From Priapulus caudatus (lineage: Eukaryota > Priapulida > Priapulimorpha > Priapulimorphida > Priapulidae), in NCBI RefSeq assembly GCF_000485595.1, contig NW_014577193.1, positions 31,288 through 62,108 on the forward strand: a stretch of 30,821 nt of DNA. The letters run 5' to 3'. Under the pieces are notes generated by a model. It made no database searches and was not told the origin of the DNA. It was given only the letters and a program-made list of their open reading frames with translations. Positions 1-10,017 of this stretch are shown piece after piece. The first letter of the stretch is position 1. Every line of letters begins with the position of its first letter. Both the position numbers and the translations under genes were made by a program.

Positions 1-529
1 GTAGATCACGCTCGTGGGTAGATCACGCACCTGGGTAGATCACGCACCTGGGTAGATCACGCTCGTGGGTAGATCACGCTCGTGGGTAGATCACGCTCGT
101 GGGTAGATCACGCTCGTGGGTAGATCACGCACCTGGGTAGATCACGCACCTGGGTAGATCGCGCTCGTGGGTAGATTACGCTCGTGGGTAGATCACGCTC
201 GTGGGTAGATCACGCTCGTGGGTAGATCACGCACCTGGGTAGATCACGCACCTGGGTAGATCGCGCTCGTGGGTAGATCACGCTCGTGGGTAGATAACGC
301 TCGTGGGTAGATCGCGCACCTGGGTAGATCGCGCTCGTGGGTAGATCACGCACCTGGGTAGATCACGCTCGTGGGTAGGTAACGCACCTGGGTAGATCAC
401 GCTCGTGGGTAGATAACGCACGTGGGTAGATCACGTTCGTGGGTAGATAACGCACGTGGGTAGATCACGCTCGTGGGTAGATGACACGCTCGTGGGTGGA
501 TCACACACGTGGGTGAATCACGCTCGCGC
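1..529. repeat. 17-bp minisatellite, cut by the left edge
   Basis: About 31 head-to-tail units of 17 bp start with gtagatcacg and end in either ctcgtgg (type A) or cacctgg (type B). Units are in perfect register to about position 476, after which they decay (a 19-bp unit at 477, then gtggat and gtgaat variants). Variants cluster: tcgcg units at 154, 256, 307 and 324, and taacg units at 290, 375, 409 and 443. The order of types is not random (see findings). No coding potential is credible here. The array starts at base 1, so its true length is unknown. Confidence 0.97.
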
Positions 530-819
530 ATAGATCGCATGCATGCTGTCATGATGCATCACTGCATGCTACGCTGTCGACTCTACAAGATCCTGCTTGA
601 GATTTTCAACATCTTCGCACTACAACAATTGGTGGAGGATGCGGGTAACTTCAACCATTCTTCGCACTACAAAACTTACATGGTTTTACAAGGCGTATTA
701 TCTTGTAAATTTGAAATTTTGTTATCGGACTCCTTTCTGTCTTCAGTATCTTTTCATACGTTTTACGATACAATACGATACATACGATACAACTTCCTTA
801 ACTCTAAGAAAATTTGTAT
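530..819. other. Non-coding spacer with a duplicated segment
   Basis: No gene is recognised. The stretch holds two copies of a short word, tcttcgcactacaa (near 612 and 660). It also holds a segment at 691-747 that resembles the sequence just downstream of the GPCR gene at 2517-2573. The open frame here has no family resemblance and runs into the repeat field, so it is not called as a gene. Confidence 0.6.
691..747. repeat. Dispersed 57-bp repeat, copy 1
   Basis: Begins aggcgtattatcttgtaaat and aligns by eye, with scattered substitutions, to 2517-2573 in the same orientation. Copy 2 lies just past the GPCR stop codon, so this may be a duplicated piece of the gene's 3' flank. No receptor-like sequence accompanies copy 1. 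Confidence 0.6.
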
Positions 820-1990
820 GACTTTAATACAAGTTCATAACTCGATCCAAGACATTTTTCTAATTTCAAGAAACATCATTTCTAAGACAACCTCTGAACA
901 CAAAGATACATATTCTTAACTCCAAGACAACTTCCTTACTTAGATCGACAACTAACATTTATGCCACAATATGAACTCTAACATCAATTCGTCACTTTAA
1001 GACAATATCATAACCCTAAGACAACATCTTAATTCTACTGCAGATTCTTAAGTCACGGTCAACATGAAATGCCTAAGACAACTTTTTAACTCTAACAGGA
1101 CTTCTTAATATATTCAAGACAACTGCTGAGATCCAGAACAACTTAATGAATCTGATCTCTCAAGTCTCAAGTTGAGTTCTCGATCGTAAGACAGCTTGTC
1201 AACTCTAATTTAAGACAACTTCAGAACTTTGTGACAACTCCACAACCCCCTACTAACTGTTAGACAGATAAACTCTAAGACACCGTGTTAGCTCATATAT
1301 AGCTTTTTAACTCTGAGACAGCTTCGTAACTGTAGGGTAACTCTAGGAAAAATCTTACGACTATATTTTTAACGTGAAAAAACGTACTCTCAACACTAAG
1401 ACAACATCTTAACTCTATTAGCAACTACTAATTTTAACAACTAATTAACTCTGATACAACTTCTTTACCTGTAAGACCTTTAATTATGAAAATATTCCTT
1501 AGCGATAAGACAACTTCTTAACTATATGACGACATTTTAACTATAAGAAAACACCTTCATTCTAAGACAATTTCTTAACTTTGATAGAAACTATTAATTT
1601 TAAGACAACTTCTTTACTCAAATACCACAATTTTCACACTAAGACAAGTAATGAACTCTAAGACAACGTCATAACTTTAAGACAACTTCTTAACTATAGA
1701 CAGCAATATTAACTCTAAGACAACTAATTAACGATTATATGAAATTTTTTTAACTGTAAGATTTTTTAATTATTAGAATACATTTCAACTATGAGACAAC
1801 TTCCTAAATATATGACAACTTTTTAACCGTAAGCAACTTCTCATGCATAACACAACTTCTTAAATCTAAAACAAATTTTAACTCTAATGCAACTTTAGGA
1901 CGACATCTTGACTCTACATTTTTGATAATTTTAGAACCTTGTTAAAACTTCCCAACTCTAAAACAATATAATAGTTTCAGTACAACTATC
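820..1990. repeat. Degenerate ~20-bp tandem/interspersed repeat field
   Basis: The word taagacaacttcttaactc and close variants recur dozens of times at roughly 19-22-bp or doubled spacing throughout, for example around 880-930, 1010-1090, 1390-1460, 1500-1580 and 1670-1720. Units have diverged in sequence and spacing, as expected of an old minisatellite. The strand is AT-rich, with frequent stops in every frame. Confidence 0.8.
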
Positions 1991-2598
1991 GACCGTGAGG
2001 CAGGCAGCGATGTATGGCCCCGCTAGTATACACCGTATAACGAGTCAATCCCACATAGTACAAGGTCTACGGCGTTACACTCTCTACCAATCCCAACCTC
2101 TCTCCGTTACATTGGGGTGGGGAAGTGCAGCGATGGAAACGTAAGATACATCATCCTACGATCGTGTCATACTCTCCCTCCTGGTCTCATTTATCCGTCA
2201 CAACCCGTAATAGCGCATATTCGGCATTTTCGGCATATATACCGTAAACTGTAACATTAATCGTGCTCGTCTGTAACCGAGCATCGGTTATAGCTATTAT
2301 ATTACGCCATATAATAACACCATACAACACACCTAATTAAGTTAAGAATAAACGATTACCGCGGTTCTTGGAATAATGTCGTCGTATTTTATGAGATTAT
2401 TAGAGGAATTGTCAAACACCGCTACATATCACTTGTGAAAATAACAGTTACTCTCAGGTTAATTTATCGACTAGTCATAAAATAAAACTGTGTAAGAACA
2501 GTCATACCGTTTTAAGAGGCGGATTATCTTGTAAATTTTAAATTCTGTTATTGGCCGTCTGTCTTTGAAGAGATATTGTGCTACGTTGTATTTATGCT
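1991..2598. other. Intergenic, downstream of the GPCR
   Basis: AT-rich DNA with no recognisable gene. The second copy of the 57-bp repeat is at 2517-2573, where the GPCR 3' UTR would lie if transcription runs leftward. No canonical AATAAA was seen on the minus strand close to the stop codon. Confidence 0.5.
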
Positions 2599-3582
2599 TT
2601 ACCCCATGTTCGGTTGAAACGGTACAACACTGGATGGCTTGCAGCCAAACAGTTCATTTGTGGCTTGACGAAAGTCTTTGTACTTGAAGAAGTAAATGAT
2701 TGGATTCAGCAATGAATTCATTATCAGTGCAATTAATCGAATAATGCGGAGTGTTTTGAAACTTGACGGAAAGATGTGGCTTAGCGCCATGTGCATTATA
2801 TGCGATACAAGAAGAATAAACGATGTGCCGACCACGGTAAGTATGATCTTTGACTTCTTCATTATAGCATCGAAAGTAGAAAATTCCTCTCTTTCTGCAG
2901 CTGTTGCTGCCGCCATTCTTACCGTGTGGTCCCAGGCGATCCTGGCAATGATGGTGTAGCAGTAAGTCATGATGATAAATAATATAATATAGTGACTGAC
3001 AAGAACGGCCACGAAACCGGACGAGAGCGCTATGTCGACGATGCACACTGAGAGCGGGCTCCAGCTATATGTCATATCGATGCCTGCTGCAATACCCCAA
3101 GCAAGTGCGTACAGAAAGCACAAACCCATGAGAATGCAGGTGCGCTTAACAGTCATTAACTGGTTGTAGCGTAACGGATGTACGATTGCCACGTACCTGT
3201 TGATCGTAGACAGTCCAATGCCCAGCATGTTCCCGTAAAGAAGAGTGACTACGTAGACCGTGAAAGACACGCAACGAAAGAGTGGTTTATGATCATCAAA
3301 GGTTGCGATTAGTGCGAGTCCAATCATGAAGTCATAACAGGCCAAATTAACGATCGTGATGTTTGCTGGTATCTGCAGTCGGCGAATCTTTGCTATGATG
3401 ATAATCACGAGACCGTTTCCCACCAGTGTGACTGCACTGGCCGCGACAAAGAACAATAATACCAGCGCTTTGACTAACGTTGTCATTTGATAAAAATATG
3501 CTTTGCTACGAGCCATCTCGTCTGCGATATCCTCTTGACTACCGATCGGGTTGCTGTCGTTGTCTAATCGGGTTCCATTCAT
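2599..3582 (-). CDS. Orphan rhodopsin-class (class A) G protein-coupled receptor, single exon
   Basis: The 327-residue product has seven hydrophobic segments at about residues 36-66, 73-95, 104-127, 146-168, 186-213, 244-268 and 277-300. Class A landmarks are present: GN at 55-56 (TM1), LACYD at 80-84 with Asp84 (TM2), Cys104 with a likely partner Cys180 in loop 2, Trp162 (TM4), NPIIY at 293-297 (TM7), helix-8 residues KYKDF, and Cys314 as a possible palmitoylation site. An N-G-T glycosylation sequon is at residue 2, consistent with an extracellular N-terminus and with this start. The DRY motif reads NRY (128-130), TM6 has no CWxP and TM5 has no proline, so ligand class is not assignable. Missing TM5 proline is known in melanocortin-type receptors, but that is only a hint. 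It should couple ligand binding to G proteins at the plasma membrane. There is no intron and no frame break. Confidence 0.93.
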   Translation of the reverse strand: MNGTRLDNDSNPIGSQEDIADEMARSKAYFYQMTTLVKALVLLFFVAASAVTLVGNGLVIIIIAKIRRLQIPANITIVNLACYDFMIGLALIATFDDHKPLFRCVSFTVYVVTLLYGNMLGIGLSTINRYVAIVHPLRYNQLMTVKRTCILMGLCFLYALAWGIAAGIDMTYSWSPLSVCIVDIALSSGFVAVLVSHYIILFIIMTYCYTIIARIAWDHTVRMAAATAAEREEFSTFDAIMKKSKIILTVVGTSFILLVSHIMHMALSHIFPSSFKTLRIIRLIALIMNSLLNPIIYFFKYKDFRQATNELFGCKPSSVVPFQPNMG

Positions 3583-5340
3583 CGTTGTTGATATTGAATG
3601 CGTCTCCGTTTTCTTGTTTCTTTCTATATATTCTCGTTTTGAAGCGGTTGTTGGGCACGTTAGTAAAAGGATTGTTTGGGTCCACCTGAAATCTATCTGC
3701 TGTTTGAAGAAGTCGGCGTAGCGAGTTGATTATTGATTGTCAGATTGTCTTCTCTTGATGACGATAAAAGGGTCAGAATTTTACACCGTTTCTGCTATAT
3801 ATTCTCGTCTTAAATAGAAATTGTTCACAAAGATCTGAAACGTGTTGTCACGCTTATCCAAAGGCTAGAACCTTCTACTAGGACTCGCAGGTTGCAAACT
3901 ATCAATTCATTTACGCACCCTTGTATTTATATAGTTCTGTGTGTGCGCATGAGCATCAACTCACAACGCCCCAATAAGATCGTTAAACCAAACAAGTGCT
4001 GTCACACCTAAAACTGAGAGAAAATCTTAAATCAAATAAAGAAACAATCGAGTTTAATATAATATACTAATATAGTAATATGGAAGTGTGTAGGGACAGA
4101 ACTGTGCTATTGCCTATTCATTCGTTTGATTAATTTACGCATTACCACAGTACAAATTATTATTTCTGAGTACGATGGCCAACCATACACTTGCTGCTTT
4201 TTACTGCGTAGGCCCCTACGCGCGATTTGATTCGCCAGAATTGATATGATTGACCAACCTATTATCTAGTGGGTGGAGGGTAGCGCGTTGAAAATGTCAA
4301 GAATTCAAGTACCAAGAAACGAACGCGCGTCATATGCGCACTTAAAAAAAGCCATTCGATTCGTTCACACGTGTGGTTTTTATCATAGCGTTAAAACACA
4401 CATTCGCATTTGCTGCACCTTAAAAACTAGTATATTTCAATTGCAATAAAGCACATGTACGTTCTCAGTGTAAAAGCGGTTGCATTATAAATCTACAACT
4501 TTTAAAAATTACGTATAAATGTATTTTTACCGTTGTAGTCCAGTTACTGCGTTCCCCACAGGCACACACTGCATGCCTGGCTGCCAGCTTCTTTTTTAAA
4601 TGCTAGGTCTGGGCTCTAGGTCGTTTCCATCTGGCGCCATGTCACTTGGATGCTCAAACCCCTTCCTTATACATTAGCATAAGTGTGAACTTTGGCGGGG
4701 CATCACCGCATCATCGAAGGAGCGCGGTCGCGTTTCACGATGCGCACTACGCGCTTGGCTACGACTTTTTTAATCACTTTATGCACACGTACTATCCCGA
4801 CAAACAATGCATTTACTTTAACCTTAATAATGGTATAGAGCCAGATGGGAGAAACTGACATAGGAACTGCTACCAATTTGAATGCATTGCGTTATTCAGT
4901 CGATGGTTACCGGCGCCACACGAAAACCGATCGAGTGGACGAAATACTAATAATGATATATGGGAACGTTAAACGTAGTACGGTCAGAAATGGCTATGAG
5001 GATATATTGGAATTGATTAACTACTATAGTACGTAAAACAGCGGGAGTTACTTTGTATAATTGCAGTGCCACCCGCACGTGAGACGTAATGTATGAGACA
5101 GCTGTGTCTGACACACTCGCAAGATCATTCATTCACGTGATGTCAACATTGATTCTAAACTTGATTCGAAATTGTGATCAATTTGTTCAAATTCAAGTTG
5201 CTGCGTGAAAATGCTATACGGATGATCAGCAATCGGCACGTTTTAAAATTACGTGTTTGTTAATTAAATAATTGCCAGGTGCGTAGCTACCATAACGCAG
5301 ATACGCAGTTACCTACACATCATTTCACCAAACATTTTTT
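3583..5340. other. GPCR upstream region and intergenic DNA
   Basis: No gene is recognised. Two related segments precede the GPCR start on its own strand: one around 3612-3660 and one around 3780-3828. Both contain ctatatattctcg followed by a similar tail, suggesting a local duplication in the 5' flank. Short open frames at 4646-5036 lack family features. The sequence is AT-rich with scattered GC-rich words. Confidence 0.5.
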
Positions 5341-5344
5341 TATT

Positions 5345-5392
5345 GCAGAGAGAGCGAGAGAGGGAGAGAGAGAGAAGGCAAGAAGGAGAGAA

Positions 5393-5462
<70 letters not shown>

Positions 5463-5472
5463 TCAGTCAGTC
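5345..5472. repeat. (GA)n microsatellite
   Basis: A nearly pure GA run with a short GC interruption (near 5430) ends in agtcagtcagtcag. The Arg/Glu-rich open frame across it is a by-product of the repeat. Confidence 0.95.
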
Positions 5473-6382
5473 AGACTAAATTGTTTATAAACAAATAACA
5501 CCTACGCGGCGCACCACTGTATTAGTTACGTCATCGACTTAAATGTAGGCCTACATTCCGATTTCGCCGCGGCGTCCAAACTTTCTACATCTCTTCTCAC
5601 AAGCTTACTACATCAGTGGCGGATTTAGGGGGGGGGGGTGTATTGGGTGGCTAGCTACTGGACTAACTAGCTGGCTGTTGGACTAACAATATTTTTACAT
5701 AGTCGCGCGGCATAGGTACAAAACGTCACCTGATGCATAGGTTAAATTATATAATTGAGTGGCAAAACAGGTTACAACCCTTTTACAGCTTTTTCAAAAT
5801 TCCAAAAAAGAGTTTTGCTGTCGCCCTCATCCCAGCGGTGGTCACCCCTACACATTAAATAATGAACGCGACTTAAAAAATGCCGTGATTTGATGTGATG
5901 TGCAATGAGTGATGTGTGTGTTTGAGCACACACACGCGCCCACACGCACCAGCACGCGCATACGCTCGCTCGCTCGCACACACGCACGCACACAGAGAGG
6001 GAGAGAGAGAAAGAGAGAGTTTAAGAATGTGCGTTAGTTCAACATGTCTTGATAATAAAACGAAAATTACATGATTAGTTACAGTGATCTTTAGTGATCA
6101 CATCTTGTTGCTCATGAAGAGAATAGTTATACTAAAAAGATAATTGTTGTAGTCAGAATGAAGGCTGTACATTTACTCAAAAGTGCCTCAAATACCATCT
6201 CCTGCGATTTTGGGGGAGGACCCCCTGACCCCCCGCCTGTGTGCGTATACATCCATTTCACCCTAGGTACGCCCCTGATTGCTAATAAAGAACAAAAATT
6301 AGTGTAATAAAGCAACATTTTATATTTTAGTTCTTCTTTAAATGAGCGATTCGAGAAAGGTGCGCAAGCCACTTTTTTGGAT
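5473..6382. other. Non-coding region with simple repeats and G-run motifs
   Basis: Contains cagtggcggatttaggg followed by a G-run at 5614-5637. It also holds a copy of a dispersed repeat at 5782-5855, a CA/CGCT/GA simple-sequence patch at about 5928-6022, and G/C-run sequence around 6207-6240 followed by tacgcccctg near 6270. These words resemble the terminal motifs of many short DNA-transposon derivatives in invertebrates, but no complete element could be delimited. No gene is seen. Confidence 0.5.
5782..5855. repeat. Dispersed repeat family R1, copy 1
   Basis: Aligns by eye to 13571-13645 in the same orientation. Shared blocks include cagctttttc, gttttgctgt, ccctcat and ccagcggtg, followed by c-ac-cctacat. 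The two copies differ by small substitutions and indels, so the family is old. Confidence 0.7.
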
Positions 6383-6444
6383 AATTACTGGCATTATTAA
6401 GTTACACGACATCTGGCTGACTGATCTAGACTTGACCATACTTA
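6383..6444 (-). pseudogene. Cysteine-rich gene, tail fragment (3' flank part), interrupted by the 1.7-kb element
   Basis: Matches 8670-8731, the 3' end and downstream flank of the cysteine-rich exon. Shared words are aattactggcatta and atctggctgactgatctaga. The match continues beyond the inverted-repeat element at 8162-8183 (gcagtcgcagtacg at 8170-8183). The two pieces are therefore one copy split by insertion. Only the last part of the coding region is left, so it is a non-functional fragment. Confidence 0.75.
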
Positions 6445-8161
6445 AGCCTCGTCTACACGACGAACCTTAACACGAGTTAAGCTAATTCGAGTTAAGCGTT
6501 AACTCGAGTTAGCGATTATGTAGCGTATATACGACAACACCCGATAGCGATTATTACCGATTTATTATGCGTACGTGCGTGCGTGTGTATGTAAACGTGC
6601 GTGCGTGCGTGCGTACGCGTACACGTGCGTTCGTGCGTGGGTGCGTGCGTGCGTGTGCACGTACACGTGCGTGCATGCGTGAGTGCGTGCGTGTGCACGT
6701 ACATGTGCGTGCATGCGTGCGTGCGTGCATGTACACGTACACGTGCGTGCGTGTGTGAGTGCGTGCATGTGCACGTTCACGTGCGTGCGTGCGTGCGTGC
6801 GCGCGTCCGTGTCTGTGCACGTACACGTGCGTGCGCGCGTCCGTGTGTGTGCACGTACACGTGCGTGCGTGCGTGCGTGCGTGCGAGTGCAGGTACACGT
6901 TCGTGCGAGCGTGCTTGTGCAGGTACACGTGCGTGCATGCGTGCGTGCGTCCGAGTGTGTGCACGTACACGTGCGTGCGTGCGTGCGTGCGTGCGTGTGC
7001 TCGTACACGTGCGTGCATGCGTGCGTTCGTGTCTTGCGCGCATGTGCATGTCATATACGTGCGTGTTGCGTGCGTCGTGCGTGCGTGTGTACGTGTGATC
7101 GCATGCGTGCGTGCGTGCTGTGCTAACTGCGTGATCCTGCGATCCGTGTCTGATGCCACTACACACCTGCGTGCGTAGCGTGCGTGCGTCTGTGTCGCGC
7201 GTGTGCATGTGCACTGACGTGCCTGCGTGCGGTGCGTGGCGTGTGAACTTAACACTGCGTGTCGTGCGTGCGTGTGTAGTTAACGAATGCGTGCATACGT
7301 TAGTGCCACGTACACTGCGTGCATGCGTGGGGCGTCCGTGTGTGTTCACGTACACTCGTGTTGCGTGCAGTGCATGAGTGTTTGCGCGCGGTGAATGTGC
7401 ACGTAGACGTTCGTGCGTCGCTTGCGTGTCGTTAATTCCACCCGTACTACGTGGTGCATGTATGTGGGCGTGGCGTCCGGTTGTGCAGTACACGTGCGTC
7501 GTGCGTGCCGTAGCGTTGACGCGCAGCGTGGTCATGATGCCGTAGAGTACATGAGGCTTCGCCGTTAGCGATGCGTGCGTGATTCAGTACACTCGTGTAT
7601 GCGTGCGTGCGTGCGTATGTGTGCCTAAACGTGCGTGGCATACGTGCGTGTGCACGTACACGTGCGTGCATGCGTGAGTGCGTGCGTGTGGACGTACATG
7701 TGCGTGCATGCGTGCGTGCGTGCATGTGCATGTACACGTGCGTGCGTGCGCGTGTGTGCAGGTACACGTTCGTGCGTGCGTGCGTGCTTGTGCAGATACA
7801 CGTGTGTGCATGTGTGCGTGCGTGCGTGCGTGTGTGTGCAGGTACACGTGCGTGCGTACGTGCATGCATACGCACGTAGACGTGCGTGCGTGCGTGCGTG
7901 TGCACGTACACGTGCGTGCATGAGTGTGTGCGTGTGTGTGCAAGTAAACGTGCGTGCGTGCGTGCGTGTGTACGTACATCGTACTAGTGTTGCCGCCTAT
8001 CGTGGAGTTATGTACTATTTGCTAACTCGAGTTAGCTTAACCTCAATCGACTGGCGAGGTTAAGCTAACTCGAGTTAACGCTAACTCGAGTTAACTTAAC
8101 TCTAGTTAAGGCCCCGTGTAGATGCTTAACTCGAGTTAAATTTCGTCGTGTAGACGAGGCT
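6445..8161. mobile_element. Non-autonomous inverted-repeat DNA element (Harbinger-like by its TSD), filled with microsatellite
   Basis: The left end (6445-6482) and the reverse complement of the right end (8124-8161) agree at 35 of 38 positions, beginning agcctcgtctacacgacgaa. The element is bounded by a 3-bp direct repeat TTA (6442-6444 and 8162-8164). Sub-terminal sequence is built of palindromic words such as ttaactcgagttaa on both sides. There is no transposase; the interior from about 6567 to 7978 is GTGC/GTAC repeat. A 3-bp TTA/TAA target is typical of PIF/Harbinger elements, but TIR family assignment is inference. A paralogous empty site at 8670-8747 supports the boundaries. Confidence 0.85.
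6567..7978. repeat. Imperfect (GTGC)n array with regular palindromic interruptions
   Basis: Runs of gtgcgtgcgtgc are interrupted every 30-50 bp by gtgcacgtacacgtgcgtg or caggtacacgt, giving a higher-order periodicity. The middle part (about 7030-7590) is more divergent than both flanks. Long open frames on both strands (His/Thr/Arg-rich or Val/Cys/Arg-rich) result from the 4-bp repeat lacking stops and are not genes. Confidence 0.95.
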
Positions 8162-8185
8162 TTAGTGAAGCAGTCGCAGTACGCT
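8162..8185 (-). pseudogene. Cysteine-rich gene, tail fragment (last codons)
   Basis: This is the right-hand half of the fragment split by the 1.7-kb element. It shares gcagtcgcagtacg with 8734-8747, which encodes the last Tyr-Cys-Asp-Cys block of the intact exon. Similarity fades beyond about 8185. Confidence 0.65.
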
Positions 8186-8189
8186 ACGA

Positions 8190-8660
8190 CCCAGAGTATT
8201 TAATTGCGACCAAGTTTGAAAATTAAAAGGTCATGACGATGTTAAGACCTTATTAAAGACCTTGTTTTTTCATTACCATTACCCATTTCATAATTATAAA
8301 TACGTTTATTTCGGAAAGTTTTAGGTTAAAAGAAGTAAGAAAAACGAAAGTACGAATGAAAATAAATATTTTCAAAAGCATTTATTATTTAATAGCATAA
8401 TGCACAGTAACGCGGTAACATGCCGCATACACAAAATACTCGACTTGAACTTATCAGAAACGAAATTGGTTGTGACATATGTAAGTCTGTTTGGTATTAT
8501 TGTTTCCGCTGGTAAAACGCGTTTTATTATAAGAACATGTTGAAACCTACTAGTCTTTGGAAGTAGCTAGCTATAGTAGTTGGGCTAGCTAATAGTTGGA
8601 AGCTACTACGTCATAGTTCTACTTGAAATAGGAGATTCGTACAAGGCGAGCAATCGACGT
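8190..8660. other. AT-rich spacer
   Basis: No gene or element is recognised. Near 8560-8600 are ctagctatagtag and related words that faintly resemble 5645-5690 (ctagctactggactaactag). This is too weak to call. Confidence 0.5.
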
Positions 8661-8712
8661 CTTTCCGAAAATTACTGGCATTAATAAATTTCTCGATATC
8701 TGGCTGACTGAT

Positions 8713-8985
8713 CTAGAAATCACATTTAAAGATGCAGTCGCAGTACGAGTAGCCACATAACTTGTTGCAAAAATAGCGTGCGCGGAACTTTTGTGAGCCG
8801 TCTATCGGAGTCCGACGTGAGCAGATGTAGCCACCATCACACGATTTTATCTCAGCGCACTTGCAGTTGCTGCATCCACATCTCCCGTAGCACCACGATT
8901 CCAGGTGACCATACTCAGCGGCTTCGACCACGAAGCAGTCGTCTTCATCGCAACCTTCTTCGCACCCGCCGGCACTTTTCTTTGC
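8713..8985 (-). CDS. Cysteine-rich protein, probable terminal exon (unknown family)
   Basis: The frame is open from a stop at 9019-9021 to the TAG at 8713-8715 and has no suitable ATG. A good 3' splice site (ttttctcctcgcaag) ends at 8986, so the exon probably begins with GCA at 8985 in phase 0. It then encodes 90 residues carrying 15 cysteines. Notable blocks are GGCEEGCDEDDC near the start, CGCSNCKC in the middle and YCDCIFKC at the end. Such density suggests a disulfide-rich extracellular or metal-binding protein; no family is recognised. A frameshifted inverted copy lies at 11169-11360 and a tail copy flanks the 1.7-kb element. The upstream exons were not found with confidence; 10018-10482 (-) is a candidate. 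It could also be a decaying copy itself. Confidence 0.5.
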   Translation of the reverse strand, partial: AKKSAGGCEEGCDEDDCFVVEAAEYGHLESWCYGRCGCSNCKCAEIKSCDGGYICSRRTPIDGSQKFRARYFCNKLCGYSYCDCIFKCDF

Positions 8986-9023
8986 CTTGCGAGGAGAAAA
9001 ATTACAGTTATATAGACTTCAGT

Positions 9024-9026
9024 GCG

Positions 9027-9084
<58 letters not shown>

Positions 9085-9158
9085 CTCTCTCTCTCGCTGT
9101 CGTTGAGTCTCTCTGTCTTATCATTTCTTTCTCTCCTCCTCTCTCTCTCTCTCTCTCT
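9024..9158. repeat. (CT)n microsatellite
   Basis: Long CT run with few interruptions, directly abutting the conserved block of the cysteine-rich locus. The inverted pseudogene copy also has GA repeat at the equivalent side (10840-11168), so the repeat seems to have been duplicated with the gene. Confidence 0.95.
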
Positions 9159-10017
9159 CATATTTCATTAAAACCTCACTCAATTATTTCATCTACATAA
9201 ACATTTATCTATCCAGCCTCTATTCTCTATTTCAACATAACGCAACACCATCCATAGTAGCTTCCAGTAATTTAATCTTTTACAACGTATCATTCGTCAT
9301 TGTTAAAACATTATATATATATATATATGTCATTTGATGATTTTACTTGTATGGAATGTTATCGGCATTTGTATTGAACTTGAATAGTGGAGAAAATATA
9401 AAAATAAAAACAAAAATAAGAAAAAAATATTCGGACCTAAACAAGCGGGGGCGGCGGTCTCTAAGGGGCGTCCGGGGCATACACCCACCCGGGAAATTTT
9501 GAAAATTAGCTGTCTGACGAACTGCCATTTCACGCGTTTGAAGGCAGTATGATTTGAAAACAGGCAGCCAAAAGCGAACTCAAAAAAGTACACATGTGCT
9601 AAACTTTTGACACTTCAAAATTGAATTTTTTCCGCCAAAAAACGTGGACCTCCGCAGCCTGTGGGGGGGCGCACCCGTGGTGGACGTAGGCCCTGCTGAC
9701 CGCTACCACCCTTGCTCACCCATTATCACGTGGCTCAGATGGCCTGGGCCTTGTCACCCCCTTGCTTGGCACGTACACGGGTGATTGCAACCCCCCCCCC
9801 CGTTCGGACGTAGGGGCGGCGCAACCCCTCTTAGCCTCCCGACATCTGATAGTGTTCCCTCCTCGTGTCTTGTCTCTGCTTACCGAGAAACTTTCTACCT
9901 GTTGCTGGGAAACTGTAAATCCTGGTAATCATAAGATCGCTTGCTTGTGGACTAGTGAAGCGCGTTGGTTGTGTGACGTTCAAGGCCCCATGAACTACCT
10001 AGTCCGCGCGCCGTGTG
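9159..10017. other. Non-coding region with a TA tract and G/C-run words
   Basis: Holds a short (TA)n at about 9312-9328. It has G/C-run segments at 9447-9495 and 9655-9700 of the type often seen at worn DNA-transposon ends. The moderately GC-rich block at 9690-10017 has an unsupported open frame. No gene is recognised. Confidence 0.45.

Noticed and set aside
1-529. CRISPR-like regular repeats
   Set aside because: 17-bp units are contiguous with no spacers, and the window is eukaryotic.
509-919. 136-codon plus-strand open frame
   Set aside because: Starts in the minisatellite edge and ends in the degenerate repeat field; no recognisable domain.
5614-6278. Possible hAT-like element with cagtggcgga at the left and caggggcgta (reverse strand) at the right
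   Set aside because: The ends agree only partly and the 8-bp flanks do not match, so a single element is not supported.
6554-7979. Many long open frames on both strands (His/Thr/Arg-rich or Cys/Val/Arg-rich), some over 230 codons
   Set aside because: They arise because the GTGC-type repeat has few stops in any frame; composition follows the repeat and no start context or domain is present.
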